Shown here: piece by piece, positions 16,103 through 24,707 of the stretch
Layout of the letters: every line of letters begins with the position of its first letter
How positions within the stretch are numbered: position 1 is the first letter of the stretch
Assembly: GCF_014205765.1 (NCBI RefSeq)
Contig: NZ_JACIIZ010000003.1
Location: 310,001-374,000, forward strand
From: Nitrospirillum iridis
GTDB lineage: Bacteria; Pseudomonadota; Alphaproteobacteria; Azospirillales; Azospirillaceae
Direction: 5' to 3'
DNA length: 64,000 nucleotides
Made by a program: the position numbers and the translations under genes
The notes under the pieces: model-generated
Database searches by the model: none
What the model was told of the DNA's origin: nothing
What the model saw: only the letters and a program-made list of their open reading frames with translations

Positions 16103-17316
16103 GCGCAGCTGTCCTCGCCCGACGCGGTCTCTGGGAACAGGGCCGCCAGGGTGGCCAGAGCCACGGTTGCCGCCGCGCCCAAGGCGAGGAAGGCGGCGCG
16201 ATAGCCGAAATGGTCGACGATGGCGCCGGCGAACAGGCCGCTGACGGCGGCACCCACGCCCTGGACGGTGGCGATGACGCCCAGCGCCAGATTATAGCGG
16301 CCGGTGCCGCGCATCAGGTCTGCCGCCACCAGCGGCGTCAGGGCGCCGTGAATGCCAGCCCCCACCCCGTCGAGCAGTTGCACCGCCACCAGCCAGGCGC
16401 TGTCGTCGGACAGGGTGTACAGCACGGCCCGGATGGGAAGGATGGCGAAGCCCACCAGCAGCAGGGGCTTGCGTCCCCAGCGGTCCGCCCGCCAGCCGCT
16501 GACCAGCGCCACAGGCAGCATGACCAGTTGGGCCGCGATGATGCAGGCGGACATCAGCGCGGTCGCCCATGCGGGGTTGGCGGTCGCCAGCTTCTGTCCC
16601 ACCAGGGGCAGAAGCGGGGCGTTGGCGAAGTGGAACAGCAGGGCGCAGAAGCTGAATATCATCAGCGGGCGGCAGGCGATGACCGTGCGCCAGGCCGGCA
16701 GGGGGCCAGCCGTGGCCCCATCGGCCCCGCTGGCCCGTCGGTGATCGATGGCACGTCCCGGAATGGACAGGACGGCCGCGATCGCCAGGACGGCGAACAG
16801 CGGGCCCAGCAGAAACACCGACCGCTGGCCATAGAGGCGTCCGACGGCGCCGGCGAGCAGGGCCACGAAGACGTTGCCGGCATGGTCCCATGCGGCGTTG
16901 CGGCCCATGCGGGCGGCCAATTGGCGGTGCGCGAACAGGCCCAGGGTCAGTGCCGCCACGGCCGGGCCGAAGACATCGCCGACGGCGGCCAGGATGCTAT
17001 TGGCCACCAGCACCGGCCAGAAATCCGGCCAAGCGTAGATGACGCCCGTCCCGATCGCCAGGACGACAAGGGCCGCCACCATGACGGCGCGCTTGGCCGC
17101 CGTGGCGTCGATGGCGGCCCCGGCGGGCGTCTGCGCCGCGATGCCGATCAGGCCGCTCACCATGGTCATGGCCCCCACCGCCGACTGGCTCCAGCCCTGC
17201 TGCGTGACCAGGAAGACGTTCAGGAATGGCCCCAGGGCGCCGCGCACGTCGGCCAGCAGGAAGTTGATGGCGTCCAGCGAGGCGGGGTGGAAACGGCGGC
17301 GTGCGGATTCAGTCAT
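16099..17316 (-). CDS. MFS transporter
   Basis: 405 residues from the ATG at 17316 (frame open to 17373). About twelve hydrophobic segments. The N-terminal MTESARRRFHPASLDAINF, then LADVRGALGPFLNVFLV, matches a group of MFS proteins related to drug and small-molecule exporters of the DHA1 type. Substrate cannot be told. The start is 115 bases downstream of the XRE gene on the same strand, so it could be controlled by it. Confidence 0.8.
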   Translation of the reverse strand: MTESARRRFHPASLDAINFLLADVRGALGPFLNVFLVTQQGWSQSAVGAMTMVSGLIGIAAQTPAGAAIDATAAKRAVMVAALVVLAIGTGVIYAWPDFWPVLVANSILAAVGDVFGPAVAALTLGLFAHRQLAARMGRNAAWDHAGNVFVALLAGAVGRLYGQRSVFLLGPLFAVLAIAAVLSIPGRAIDHRRASGADGATAGPLPAWRTVIACRPLMIFSFCALLFHFANAPLLPLVGQKLATANPAWATALMSACIIAAQLVMLPVALVSGWRADRWGRKPLLLVGFAILPIRAVLYTLSDDSAWLVAVQLLDGVGAGIHGALTPLVAADLMRGTGRYNLALGVIATVQGVGAAVSGLFAGAIVDHFGYRAAFLALGAAATVALATLAALFPETASGEDSCA

Positions 17317-17431
17317 GGCGGTCCAGGCATGAGGCGGACCAACGATTTGGGGGCGGGCAGGAGGGCCGACCATCCGATCTTCGGCTATGCCGGGGCTAGG
17401 CCGCGCACGGCGGACGGACTAACCCGGCGAT

Positions 17432-18016
17432 TCACGGCCGGAGGATGATCACCAGATAGGTGCAGGGCCGTTCCCCTCGGTTCTCGAACACGCAATCGGC
17501 CGGCGGGCCCAACTCCAGGCTGTCGCCGGCGGCCAGGTGGTGGACGGTGTCGCCTTCGGTGAAGGTCAGCGTGCCCGTCAGTCCATGGATGAGGTGGCGG
17601 GTGAAGGCGTAGGCCGAGGCGGGGAAGGGCACGCGGGCACCCGCCGGCAGGTCGATGTGCACCATCTCCAGGGGCAGGTCGGATCCCGGGGGCGGCGCCA
17701 CCTGACGGCGGACATAGCCGGTGGCGGGATCGCGCCAGCTGCGCTGCGCGGCGGCGCGCAGCAGGCGGCTACGTCCATCATCCTCCGCCCGGGCCAGCAG
17801 GGCCGACAGCGTCAGGCCGAAGGCGCCGGACAGTCGGCCGAGGAGGGAGGCGGTGGGGCTGCTTTCCGCCCGCTCCACCTTGTTGATCATGGCGCGGGAC
17901 ACGCCGGCCCGGTCCGACAGGTCGGTCAGCGACCAGCCCCGGGCCTCCCGCTCCACCCGGATGCGGGCGCCCAGCCGCGCGTCCAGTTCATCGCCGTTTC
18001 CCGACATCGCTCTCAA
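17432..18016 (-). CDS. XRE-family regulator with cupin domain
   Basis: 194 residues. Residues 12-70 are a Cro/CI helix-turn-helix (LGARIRVEREARGWSLTDLS, AGVSRAMINKVERAESSP); residues 115-194 are a cupin sensor domain (GLTGTLTFTEGDTVHHLAAG, LELGPPADCVFENRG). Start is the ATG at 18016 or, equally plausibly, 18007. It diverges from the GNAT gene with ATAGTG repeats in the 71-base gap, a standard arrangement for a regulator controlling an adjacent acetyltransferase. Confidence 0.87.
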   Translation of the reverse strand: MRAMSGNGDELDARLGARIRVEREARGWSLTDLSDRAGVSRAMINKVERAESSPTASLLGRLSGAFGLTLSALLARAEDDGRSRLLRAAAQRSWRDPATGYVRRQVAPPPGSDLPLEMVHIDLPAGARVPFPASAYAFTRHLIHGLTGTLTFTEGDTVHHLAAGDSLELGPPADCVFENRGERPCTYLVIILRP

Positions 18017-18047
18017 AGTCCCCTTGCCGATGCCGAAATCGTATCAC

Positions 18048-18073
18048 ATAGTGGACGAGATGAAACTATAGTG
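18048..18073. promoter_or_regulatory. Direct ATAGTG repeats between XRE and GNAT genes
   Basis: ATAGTG occurs at 18048-18053 and again at 18068-18073, exactly 20 bases apart (two helical turns), in the divergent promoter gap. A binding site for the XRE-cupin protein is the natural reading. The same hexamer forms a palindrome at 21947-21959. Confidence 0.4.
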
Positions 18074-18087
18074 AATGTTCCGCCGCC

Positions 18088-18612
18088 ATGACGCCGCCCG
18101 CCAGCTTCAGCATCCGCCACGCCACGCCGGACGATCTGGAGGGCATCCGCGTCATCTATAACCACGCGGTGGTACACACCACGGCCATCTGGAACGATGT
18201 GCAGGTGGATCTGGAGAACCGCCGCCAATGGTATGAGGCGCGCATGGCCCGGGGATTCCCGGTGCTGGTGGCCATCCTGGACAACGCGGTGGTGGGCTAT
18301 GCCGCCTATGGCGACTGGCGGGCCTTCGACGGCTTCCGCCACTCCGTGGAGAATTCGGTCTATGTGGCGCCCGGCGTGCAGGGGCGCGGCATTGGGGAGG
18401 CGCTGTTGCGCGCCCTGGTGGCCTGCGCCCATGAGCGCGGTATCCACCGCATGATCGCTGCCATCGCCAGCGAGAACGCCATTTCCATCGCCCTGCACGC
18501 CAAGGTGGGCTTCCGCACGGCGGGCGTCTTTTCCGAGGCCGGCACCAAGTTCGGCCGTTGGCTGGACCTGACCTTCATGGAACTGGCCGTCGGCCAGGGC
18601 AAGCCGGCCTGA
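18088..18612 (+). CDS. GNAT N-acetyltransferase, phosphinothricin/methionine-sulfoximine type
   Basis: 174 residues, the length of Pat/MddA-type acetyltransferases. Diagnostic segments are IYNHAVVHTTAIWNDVQVDL, the acetyl-CoA loop VAPGVQGRGIGEALLRALV, IASENAISIALHAKVGF and GTKFGRWLDLTFMEL. These enzymes acetylate methionine sulfoximine/sulfone and phosphinothricin; the natural substrate in the cell is uncertain. It may be regulated by the divergent XRE-cupin protein. Confidence 0.87.
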   Translation: MTPPASFSIRHATPDDLEGIRVIYNHAVVHTTAIWNDVQVDLENRRQWYEARMARGFPVLVAILDNAVVGYAAYGDWRAFDGFRHSVENSVYVAPGVQGRGIGEALLRALVACAHERGIHRMIAAIASENAISIALHAKVGFRTAGVFSEAGTKFGRWLDLTFMELAVGQGKPA

Positions 18613-18620
18613 GGATGACG

Positions 18621-18651
18621 GGCGGGGGCTGGCGCGTCGCCGGCCCCCGCC
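18621..18651. terminator. Bidirectional hairpin between GNAT and mmsA
   Basis: Perfect 9-base arms GGCGGGGGC / GCCCCCGCC with additional inner GGC/GCC pairing, placed between two convergent stop codons. There is no T-run, so it may act as a Rho-aided or mRNA-end structure. Confidence 0.6.
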
Positions 18652-18658
18652 TAAACCA

Positions 18659-20158
18659 TTAACTCATCGTCGGGATGACGAAGCTGGCGCCTTCCTTGGT
18701 GCCGGAGGGCCAGCGCGTGGTGACCGTCTTGGTCTTGGTGTAGAAGCGCACGCTGTCCGGCCCATGCTGGTTCAGGTCACCGAAGCCGGAGCGCTTCCAG
18801 CCGCCGAAGGTGTGATAGGCCAGCGGTACCGGGATGGGCACGTTCACGCCCACCATGCCCACGTTCACCCGGCTGGTGAAGTCGCGGGCGGTGTCGCCGT
18901 CGCGGGTGAAGATGGCCACACCGTTGCCATAGGCATGCTCGTTGGGCAGGCGCAGCGCCTGCTCATACCCCTCAGCCCGCACGATGGACAGCACCGGCCC
19001 GAAGATCTCGTCCTGGTATATCTTCATGGTCGGCGTCACCTGGTCGAACAGGCTGCCGCCGATGAAATAGCCGTTCTCATGGCCCTGCATCCTGAAGCCG
19101 CGACCGTCCACCAGCAGCTTGGCGCCCTCCTTGACGCCGGTGTCGATATAGCCCTTCACCCGTTCCAGCGCCTCGCGCGTCACCAGGGGGCCGTAGTCCG
19201 CACCCTCATCCGTGGACAGCCCGACACGCAGGGATTCCACGCGCGGCACCAGCCGTTCCACCAGGGCGTCGGCGGTGGCCTGGCCCACCGGCACCGCGAC
19301 CGAGATGGCCATGCAGCGTTCCCCCGCCGAGCCGTAGCCGGCGCCGATCAGCGCGTCCACCGCCTGGTCCAGGTCGGCATCGGGCATGATGATCATGTGG
19401 TTCTTGGCGCCGCCGAAGCACTGGGCGCGCTTACCATGCTCCGCCGCCGTGGCGTAGATGTAGTTGGCGATGCTGCTGGACCCCACGAAGCCCACGGCCT
19501 GGATGCGCGGGTCGGTCAGCAGCGTGTCCACCGCCACCTTGTCGCCGTTCACCACGTTGAAGATGCCCTCGGGCAGGCCCGCCTCCAGGAACAGTTCCGC
19601 CAGGCGCAGGGGCACGGACGGGTCGCGTTCCGACGGCTTCAGCACGAAGGCGTTGCCGCAGGCGATGGCGGGGGCGGCCTTCCACAGCGGGATCATGGCC
19701 GGGAAGTTGAAGGGGGTGATGCCGGCCACCACGCCCAGCGGCTGGCGCATGGAATAGATGTCGATGCCGGGGCCGGCGCTGTCGGTGTATTCACCCTTCA
19801 GCAGATGGGGGATGCCGATGGCGAATTCCGCCACTTCCAGCCCGCGCTGGATGTCGCCCTTGGCATCGGGGATGGTCTTGCCGTGTTCGGACGACAGCAG
19901 GCGGGCCAGGCTGTTCATCTCCCGGTTCACCAGTTCCACGAACTTCATCAGCACGCGGGCGCGGCGCTGCGGGTTGGTGGCGGCCCAGGCCGGCTGGGCG
20001 GCCGCGGCGGCGGCGATGGCGGCTTCCACCTCACCTTGAGTGGCCAGCGGCACCTTGGCCTGCACCTCGCCGGTGTTGGGGTCGAACACGTCGCCAAAAC
20101 GGCCTGATGTGCCGGCGACGTGGCGGCCACCGATGAAATGCGTCAGTTCCCGGGCCAT
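18659..20158 (-). CDS. mmsA: CoA-acylating methylmalonate-semialdehyde dehydrogenase
   Basis: 499 residues from the ATG at 20158 (family norm about 498-500). MmsA-specific segments: THFIGGRHVAGTSGRFGDVF, QPLGVVAGITPFNFPAMIPL, CFGGAKNHMIIMPDADLDQA and the catalytic Cys in GSAGERCMAISVAV. The enzyme converts methylmalonate semialdehyde (or malonate semialdehyde) to propionyl-CoA (or acetyl-CoA) with NAD, serving valine, thymine, beta-alanine or inositol breakdown. A LysR regulator diverges from it, which suggests local control. No other valine-pathway dehydrogenase lies beside it; the crotonase at 24.7 kb is separate. Confidence 0.92.
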   Translation of the reverse strand: MARELTHFIGGRHVAGTSGRFGDVFDPNTGEVQAKVPLATQGEVEAAIAAAAAAQPAWAATNPQRRARVLMKFVELVNREMNSLARLLSSEHGKTIPDAKGDIQRGLEVAEFAIGIPHLLKGEYTDSAGPGIDIYSMRQPLGVVAGITPFNFPAMIPLWKAAPAIACGNAFVLKPSERDPSVPLRLAELFLEAGLPEGIFNVVNGDKVAVDTLLTDPRIQAVGFVGSSSIANYIYATAAEHGKRAQCFGGAKNHMIIMPDADLDQAVDALIGAGYGSAGERCMAISVAVPVGQATADALVERLVPRVESLRVGLSTDEGADYGPLVTREALERVKGYIDTGVKEGAKLLVDGRGFRMQGHENGYFIGGSLFDQVTPTMKIYQDEIFGPVLSIVRAEGYEQALRLPNEHAYGNGVAIFTRDGDTARDFTSRVNVGMVGVNVPIPVPLAYHTFGGWKRSGFGDLNQHGPDSVRFYTKTKTVTTRWPSGTKEGASFVIPTMS

Positions 20159-20254
20159 GGGCCATCCTCCTGCTGTTGTTTCGCGGAAGTTAAGCATTCA
20201 TATTCCCGCACGTACAGGGCGCATATTCGCGTTCTGCTGTGCGGGAATTCCCAT

Positions 20255-21160
20255 ATGGAAAGCTCTTTTGACTGGGACGCCCTGCAATCCTTCCTGGCGG
20301 TGGTGCGCGCGGGCCGGCTGACGGCGGCGGCCCGGCGCCTGGGCGTGGACCATTCCACCCTCAGCCGCCGCATCGCTGATCTGGAGCGCACGCTGCAGAC
20401 CCAGCTGTTCACCCGCAGCGTCCAGGGCTACGCCCTGACGCCGCAGGGGGAAAAGCTGCTGGCCTCGGCGCAGGCCATGGAATCCGTGGCGCTGGGCATT
20501 TTGGGGGAGGTGGCGGGCTCCAGCCTCAAGGTGGCGGGCACGGTGCGTATCGGCGCGCCCGATGGCTTCGCCACCGTGTTCCTGGCCCCCCGCCTGGGCG
20601 ACCTGAATGCCGCCCACCCTGACCTGGCGGTCGAATTGGTGACCACGCCGCGGCTGTTCAACCTGACCAAGCGCGAGGCCGACATCGCCATCGGCCTGGC
20701 CCCGCCGCGCGAAGGGCGGCTGCACGCCCGCAAGCTGACGGATTATCAATTGGGCTTGTACGCGTCGCCGGCGTACCTGGACCGGCGGGGCATGCCCCAG
20801 CGCCGGGCCGATCTGCGCGACCATCGCCTGATCGGCTATGTCGGGGAACTGATCTACGCGCCGGAGCTGGATTACATCCCCCTGATCGAAAAGGATCTAG
20901 TGCCCAGCATCACCAGTTCAACCCTGATGGCACAGTACCACATGACCCTGGCGGGGCAGGGCCTGTGCGTCCTGCCCTGCTTCATGGCGGGGCTGGAACC
21001 ACGGTTGTGCCGGGTGCTGCCAGACGCCGTGTCGCTCACCCGGTCCTTCTGGCTGATCGTCCATTCCGATCTGCGGGCGTTGGCCCGGGTGCGCATCACG
21101 TCCGACTTCATTGTCGAGGCGGTGAGGGCGGCGCGCGGCCTGTTCATGCCAGGGGGCTGA
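20255..21160 (+). CDS. LysR-family regulator, divergent from mmsA
   Basis: 301 residues from the ATG at 20255; the frame is open from 20120 but the added residues are antisense to the mmsA 5' end. Helix-turn-helix: AVVRAGRLTAAARRLGVDHS and TLSRRIADLERTLQTQLFTR. The HSTLSRRI variant belongs to a well-known LysR branch placed beside mmsA/mmsB genes in alphaproteobacteria. It probably activates mmsA in response to a valine-pathway intermediate (inference). Confidence 0.86.
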   Translation: MESSFDWDALQSFLAVVRAGRLTAAARRLGVDHSTLSRRIADLERTLQTQLFTRSVQGYALTPQGEKLLASAQAMESVALGILGEVAGSSLKVAGTVRIGAPDGFATVFLAPRLGDLNAAHPDLAVELVTTPRLFNLTKREADIAIGLAPPREGRLHARKLTDYQLGLYASPAYLDRRGMPQRRADLRDHRLIGYVGELIYAPELDYIPLIEKDLVPSITSSTLMAQYHMTLAGQGLCVLPCFMAGLEPRLCRVLPDAVSLTRSFWLIVHSDLRALARVRITSDFIVEAVRAARGLFMPGG

Positions 21161-21235
21161 GGCGTCCCACCCCAGAGCCCAGGCATCCAAGGGAATCAGC
21201 AGGGGCCACCGCTATCGATGGTCCCTGTCGCCGAT

Positions 21236-21294
21236 TTTAGAGCCATTCCGGCTTTCATTGAATCGCCGGGCTGGATCGCCGGAATGACTCTAAA
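21236..21294. repeat. Long imperfect inverted repeat / hairpin
   Basis: Arms TTTAGAGCCATTCCGGC (21236-21252) and GCCGGAATGACTCTAAA (21278-21294) are complementary at 16 of 17 positions around a 25-base spacer. It lies between the convergent LysR and YadA-like genes. It may be a bidirectional terminator or a palindromic repeat element with copies elsewhere in the genome. The flanks of 21161-21235 and 21295-21352 show nothing else. Confidence 0.6.
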
Positions 21295-21352
21295 CTTCTA
21301 TTCCGACGCGCGAAGAAGGGTTCAGACGCTTCCATATGAACCGATCAGGACA

Positions 21353-21868
21353 CTAGCGGGCCGTCTCCTGCAACAGGATCGCCAGTTTGCTGTAGTCTTC
21401 ACGCAAGGCCGATAACTGCTCTTCCAGTTCAGCCTTGGCCCGCCGAAGCTGGCCCACTGTGGCGACATCGCTTACATCCGTACCATCCGCCACATAGACG
21501 ATCCGGCGGCGGAACGCGCCGTAGATGCTGGCGTCGCCGCCGACCGAAACGGTGAACGGTGTGGACGCCTGCGATCCAGAACCCAAGGCGACGGCGCTGG
21601 GCGCATACGCACCGGCATGAAAGCCGATGGTGACCGCGTCGCTGGCGGGTGTGCCGGTATGGGTGGACGTGACAGAGGTCGCCATCCAGCCAATGGCGAT
21701 GGAGTGGTCACCATTGGCGACGGCTTTGTCACCGATGGCGATGGCGCGACCATCGGATGCGAAAGCGGCGGATTCAGAGCCGATGGCAATCGAACCGGCA
21801 CCTTCCGCCCGGGCAAATTCGTTGGCGTGGGGTACGACCTTGATGAAATCGTCGGTGAGCGTGGCCAT
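21353..21868 (-). CDS. Orphan YadA-head-like repeat protein without signal or anchor
   Basis: 171 residues from the ATG at 21868 (GGAG ribosome site; the frame opens further upstream to 21907). Residues about 25-95 contain trimeric-autotransporter head repeats (GSIAIGSESAAFASDGRAIA, IGDKAVANGDHSIAIGW, AVALGSGSQAST). A neck-like segment follows (RRRIVYVADGTDVSDVATVG), then a coiled coil (QLRRAKAELEEQLSALREDY). There is no signal peptide and no C-terminal membrane anchor, so it is not a complete adhesin. It could be a cytoplasmic trimer, a phage-fibre-like piece or a cassette remnant. The upstream DNA is unusually AT-rich, hinting at transfer. Confidence 0.7.
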   Translation of the reverse strand: MATLTDDFIKVVPHANEFARAEGAGSIAIGSESAAFASDGRAIAIGDKAVANGDHSIAIGWMATSVTSTHTGTPASDAVTIGFHAGAYAPSAVALGSGSQASTPFTVSVGGDASIYGAFRRRIVYVADGTDVSDVATVGQLRRAKAELEEQLSALREDYSKLAILLQETAR

Positions 21869-21946
21869 GGGGGAAACTCCTGGGCGGGTTTGGGGGAAGC
21901 CAAGCAACAGCCTGCGGCGCAGGATGGCCGGCGTTTGAGTTTATTG

Positions 21947-21959
21947 ATAGTGTCACTAT
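21947..21959. promoter_or_regulatory. Palindrome in AT-rich promoter region of the YadA-like gene
   Basis: ATAGTGTCACTAT is a perfect palindrome with a one-base centre. It sits in an AT-rich stretch (about 21935-22040) of otherwise GC-rich DNA, 79 bases upstream of the YadA-like start. Likely operator or promoter element; its ATAGTG half is the same hexamer repeated before the XRE gene. Confidence 0.45.
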
Positions 21960-22202
21960 AAATACACCTATTAAGTGTTTTTCTATATGCAAACAAGCGA
22001 AAAAATGACACAAAACCATAAATAACAACCTAAAGATTTACCGCGCTCGATGATTGGGAGCCTCAGCCCATAAGGGGCGCGTTGCCCCAACCCCGGAATG
22101 GTTCGGAACCAAACCCCGTGGCCAGACTTGATAGCGCACCCGGGATCTGCCGGAGGGCGCCCCGGTCAAACGAGATCGTCTGATCCGCACAGGAGGAAAA
22201 CC

Positions 22203-22706
22203 ATGGGTTTGTTCAGCAAAGACATCGAGTCGATGGACGACTTGTTCGTCCATCAACTGAAGGACATCTACTACGCGGAAAAGCGTATCCTGAAGGCGCT
22301 GCCCGGCATGGTCGACAAGGCGACCAACCTGGAACTGAAGCAAGCCTTCGCCACCCACCAGCGGGAGACCGAAGGGCAGATCCAGCGCCTGGAGCAGGTG
22401 TTTCAGCTGCATGGCGTGGAAGCGGAGGGGGCGAAGTGCCCCGCCATCGATGGCATCATCGATGAGGCCGACGACGTGGCCGGCGATGTGGACGACAAGC
22501 AGGTGCTGGACGCCGCCCTGGTGGCCGCCGCCCAGGCGGTGGAGCATTACGAGATTTCCCGCTACGGTACCCTGGTCGCCTGGGCCCAGCTGCTCGGTCG
22601 TGACGACTGCGCCGAATTGCTGGCGCAGAACCTGGCCGAGGAAAAGGCCACGGATGAGAAACTGACCCTGCTCGCCCGCTCCCGCATCAACGTGCTGGCG
22701 GCGTGA
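22203..22706 (+). CDS. DUF892 ferritin-like protein (YciE/YciF family)
   Basis: 167 residues from the ATG at 22203 with a strong AGGAGG ribosome site; an in-frame extension to 22098 is non-coding in style. The DUF892 pattern is clear: DLFVHQLKDIYYAEKRILKA, then QAFATHQRETEGQIQRLEQV and AAQAVEHYEISRYGTLVAWA, giving the four-helix bundle with Glu/His metal ligands. Family members are stress-induced and related to ferritins/ferroxidases. A GGGGCGCGTTGCCCC hairpin lies about 115 bases upstream. Confidence 0.87.
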   Translation: MGLFSKDIESMDDLFVHQLKDIYYAEKRILKALPGMVDKATNLELKQAFATHQRETEGQIQRLEQVFQLHGVEAEGAKCPAIDGIIDEADDVAGDVDDKQVLDAALVAAAQAVEHYEISRYGTLVAWAQLLGRDDCAELLAQNLAEEKATDEKLTLLARSRINVLAA

Positions 22707-22713
22707 TGTCCAG

Positions 22714-22755
22714 GGCACCTTCCCCGGGCGGCGCCTGTCGTCGGGGGAAGGTGCC
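22714..22755. terminator. Bidirectional terminator between DUF892 and alpha/beta hydrolase
   Basis: Perfect 12-base arms GGCACCTTCCCC (22714-22725) and GGGGAAGGTGCC (22744-22755) with an 18-base loop. It lies exactly between two convergent genes and touches the hydrolase stop codon at 22756. Confidence 0.75.
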
Positions 22756-23616
22756 TCATCCCACCAGGAACGGCCGCGCCACGGCCAGAAAGTCCGTCAG
22801 CTTGTCATGATGGGGCCAGTGGCCGGCCTCCGGGATCACCGCCGTCCGGGCGTCGGGAAACAGGGCAGCGGCCCCGTTGGTCCCCGGATCCTCGACCCAG
22901 CTGTTGGCGCCGTTGATCAGCAAGGTGGGGCAGGTCACGGCCGACCACAGGGCCTTCAACTCCTCCAGGCTGATGCGGAAGGGGTGGGAGGTGCGGATGT
23001 AATTGTCGAACTTCCAGCTATAGGTGCTGTCCTCGTTCTGGTGCAGGCCGTGGACCGTCAGATGGCGTGCCTGTTCAGTGGTGAGGAAATTGTTCTCCGC
23101 CTGCATGCGGGCCACCGCCTCCTCCAGCGTCAGGTATTTGCGGGGCCCCCGGGCCGATAGCTCGTGCACCTTGTCGACCCAGGACCGGAAGCGCTCGGGC
23201 AGGGGCTTCTGCTCCCGTAACTCCTGCCAGGGCCAAGTGCCCTCCACCACGACCAGGCGCTCCACCAGTTCGGGGTACAGGCTGGCCAGGAACAGGGCCG
23301 CCGCCCCGCCATAGGAATGGCCCATCACCACCACCTTACGGCCGGCGCGCTGGCGCAGCAGCTGCACCAGATCGGCCACCACCTCCGCGAGGGTGTAGGA
23401 GCCGCCCAGCGACCAGGCGGAATCGCCGTGGCCGCGCAAATCCGGCGCCAGGATGTGGAAGTCGCCCGCCAGTTCCTGCGCCACCCAATCCCAGCTGCGG
23501 CAATGGTCGCGGCCGCCATGGACCAGCAACAGGGTGGGCTTGTCCTCGCGCGCCCATTGCGCATAGTGCAGGCGCAGGCGGTCGGCGAAATAGAAACGTG
23601 AAACGGGCCCGTTCAT
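22756..23616 (-). CDS. Alpha/beta-fold hydrolase
   Basis: 286 residues from the ATG at 23616; a TTG at 23655 with GAGGAG upstream would add 13 residues and is a real alternative. Family features: oxyanion segment LLLVHGGRDHCRSWDWV, nucleophile elbow GHSYGG (Ser near residue 99), acid loop LLINGANSWVEDPG and the catalytic His in EAGHWPHHDK. No signal peptide, so cytosolic. Substrate unknown. It lies downstream of the GntR gene on the same strand, separated by about 60 bases. Confidence 0.82.
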   Translation of the reverse strand: MNGPVSRFYFADRLRLHYAQWAREDKPTLLLVHGGRDHCRSWDWVAQELAGDFHILAPDLRGHGDSAWSLGGSYTLAEVVADLVQLLRQRAGRKVVVMGHSYGGAAALFLASLYPELVERLVVVEGTWPWQELREQKPLPERFRSWVDKVHELSARGPRKYLTLEEAVARMQAENNFLTTEQARHLTVHGLHQNEDSTYSWKFDNYIRTSHPFRISLEELKALWSAVTCPTLLINGANSWVEDPGTNGAAALFPDARTAVIPEAGHWPHHDKLTDFLAVARPFLVG

Positions 23617-23675
23617 GGCATCATCCCTGTAATGTTTCGGAGGCGGAATGATCAACCGTCTCCTCTTATCGTTGC

Positions 23676-24482
23676 TCAGTCACGCGCGGCGATGGACTCC
23701 CGCTCCACCTCCGGTGACACCCAGTCCAGGATCAGCCGGTTCTGCCGTCGCGCCAGCAGAACGGCCATCTCCGGGTCCCGGGCCAGGATCGCGTCCACCA
23801 TGCGCAGGCGGCCCGTGCGCCAGTGGGCGCAGCGGTCGGGATGGCCCTGGAAAACCCGCAGGTTGGCGTCGCGCTGGCCGAATTCGAACAGGGTGCGATG
23901 GAACAGCTCCAGCGCCGGGTTCCCCGCCATGCGCATGAGGATGGCGTACAGCGCCACCTCGTCCCGCACCACGTCGGCGGCCAGATAAGTCACGTCCAGC
24001 GTGTCGGCCAGATGCTGGCGGAACTCCGCCAGGTCGCCGCGCGCGCCGGCCAGATCGGTGCAGGCGGCCAGCCGCGCCGCCTCGACATTCACCAGCTGGA
24101 ACGCGTCCAGCACGTCGCGCACCGTCGTCTGGCGCAGGCGCAGATAGAGGGCGGCGGCCTGGGTGACGGCGCCGATGTCCGGCCGCCGGCCGTAATAGCC
24201 GCCCCCGTTGCCCCGGCGGACGACCAGAAGCTGCTCCTGTTCCAGGATGCGGGCCGTCTGGCGCAGGGTCGGGCGGCTCAGGCCATAGCGGGCCAGCAGC
24301 TCTTCTTCCGATCCCAGGGGGGCGCCGTCGGGCAGGGCCAGGATCTCGTCGCGCATCCGCCGGGCCGCCTGGGCTGGCGCGCCGCCGCGGAGCGGCACGG
24401 TCTCGCGCGTCTTTGCAGTCTGGGTGGTCACGATCGCTTGGTTCACAGGTACCGGTTTGGGGCCGTGGGGCCCGCCCATCAC
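23676..24482 (-). CDS. GntR-family regulator (FadR/FCD-like)
   Basis: 268 residues. The winged helix lies at about residues 35-100 (QAARRMRDEILALPDGAPLG, EEELLARYGLSRPTLRQTAR), followed by a helical ligand domain (VRDVLDAFQLVNVEAARLAA). The first 30 residues are poorly ordered; start is the ATG at 24482 or 24479. A perfect 17-base palindrome sits 18 bases upstream, most likely its own operator. Probable control of the hydrolase downstream or the crotonase upstream is inference. Confidence 0.82.
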   Translation of the reverse strand: MMGGPHGPKPVPVNQAIVTTQTAKTRETVPLRGGAPAQAARRMRDEILALPDGAPLGSEEELLARYGLSRPTLRQTARILEQEQLLVVRRGNGGGYYGRRPDIGAVTQAAALYLRLRQTTVRDVLDAFQLVNVEAARLAACTDLAGARGDLAEFRQHLADTLDVTYLAADVVRDEVALYAILMRMAGNPALELFHRTLFEFGQRDANLRVFQGHPDRCAHWRTGRLRMVDAILARDPEMAVLLARRQNRLILDWVSPEVERESIAARD

Positions 24483-24499
24483 GCCGGATCATTTCAGGA

Positions 24500-24516
24500 T
24501 TGCCTGAAACAGGCAA
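24500..24516. promoter_or_regulatory. Perfect palindrome, probable GntR operator
   Basis: TTGCCTGAAACAGGCAA: 7-base arms around AAA. It lies between the GntR start (24482) and the crotonase start (24708), suited to autoregulation and control of the divergent gene. Confidence 0.55.
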
Positions 24517-24707
24517 CCTTTCGGGCTATCGGCCACCCGGGTTCGGCGCGCGGCGTGGGCGGTTTACAAAATTTGCAACCATCCTTCTCAGCCTTCACCC
24601 CCTTTTCCTAGTCAGGCCGGACGGATCGCTGAATACTGAACAAACTGTCGATTCCGCCCGGGGCCAAAGGCCCTGGAGGGCGAAGACTTCACGAGAGGGC
24701 AACCCCC

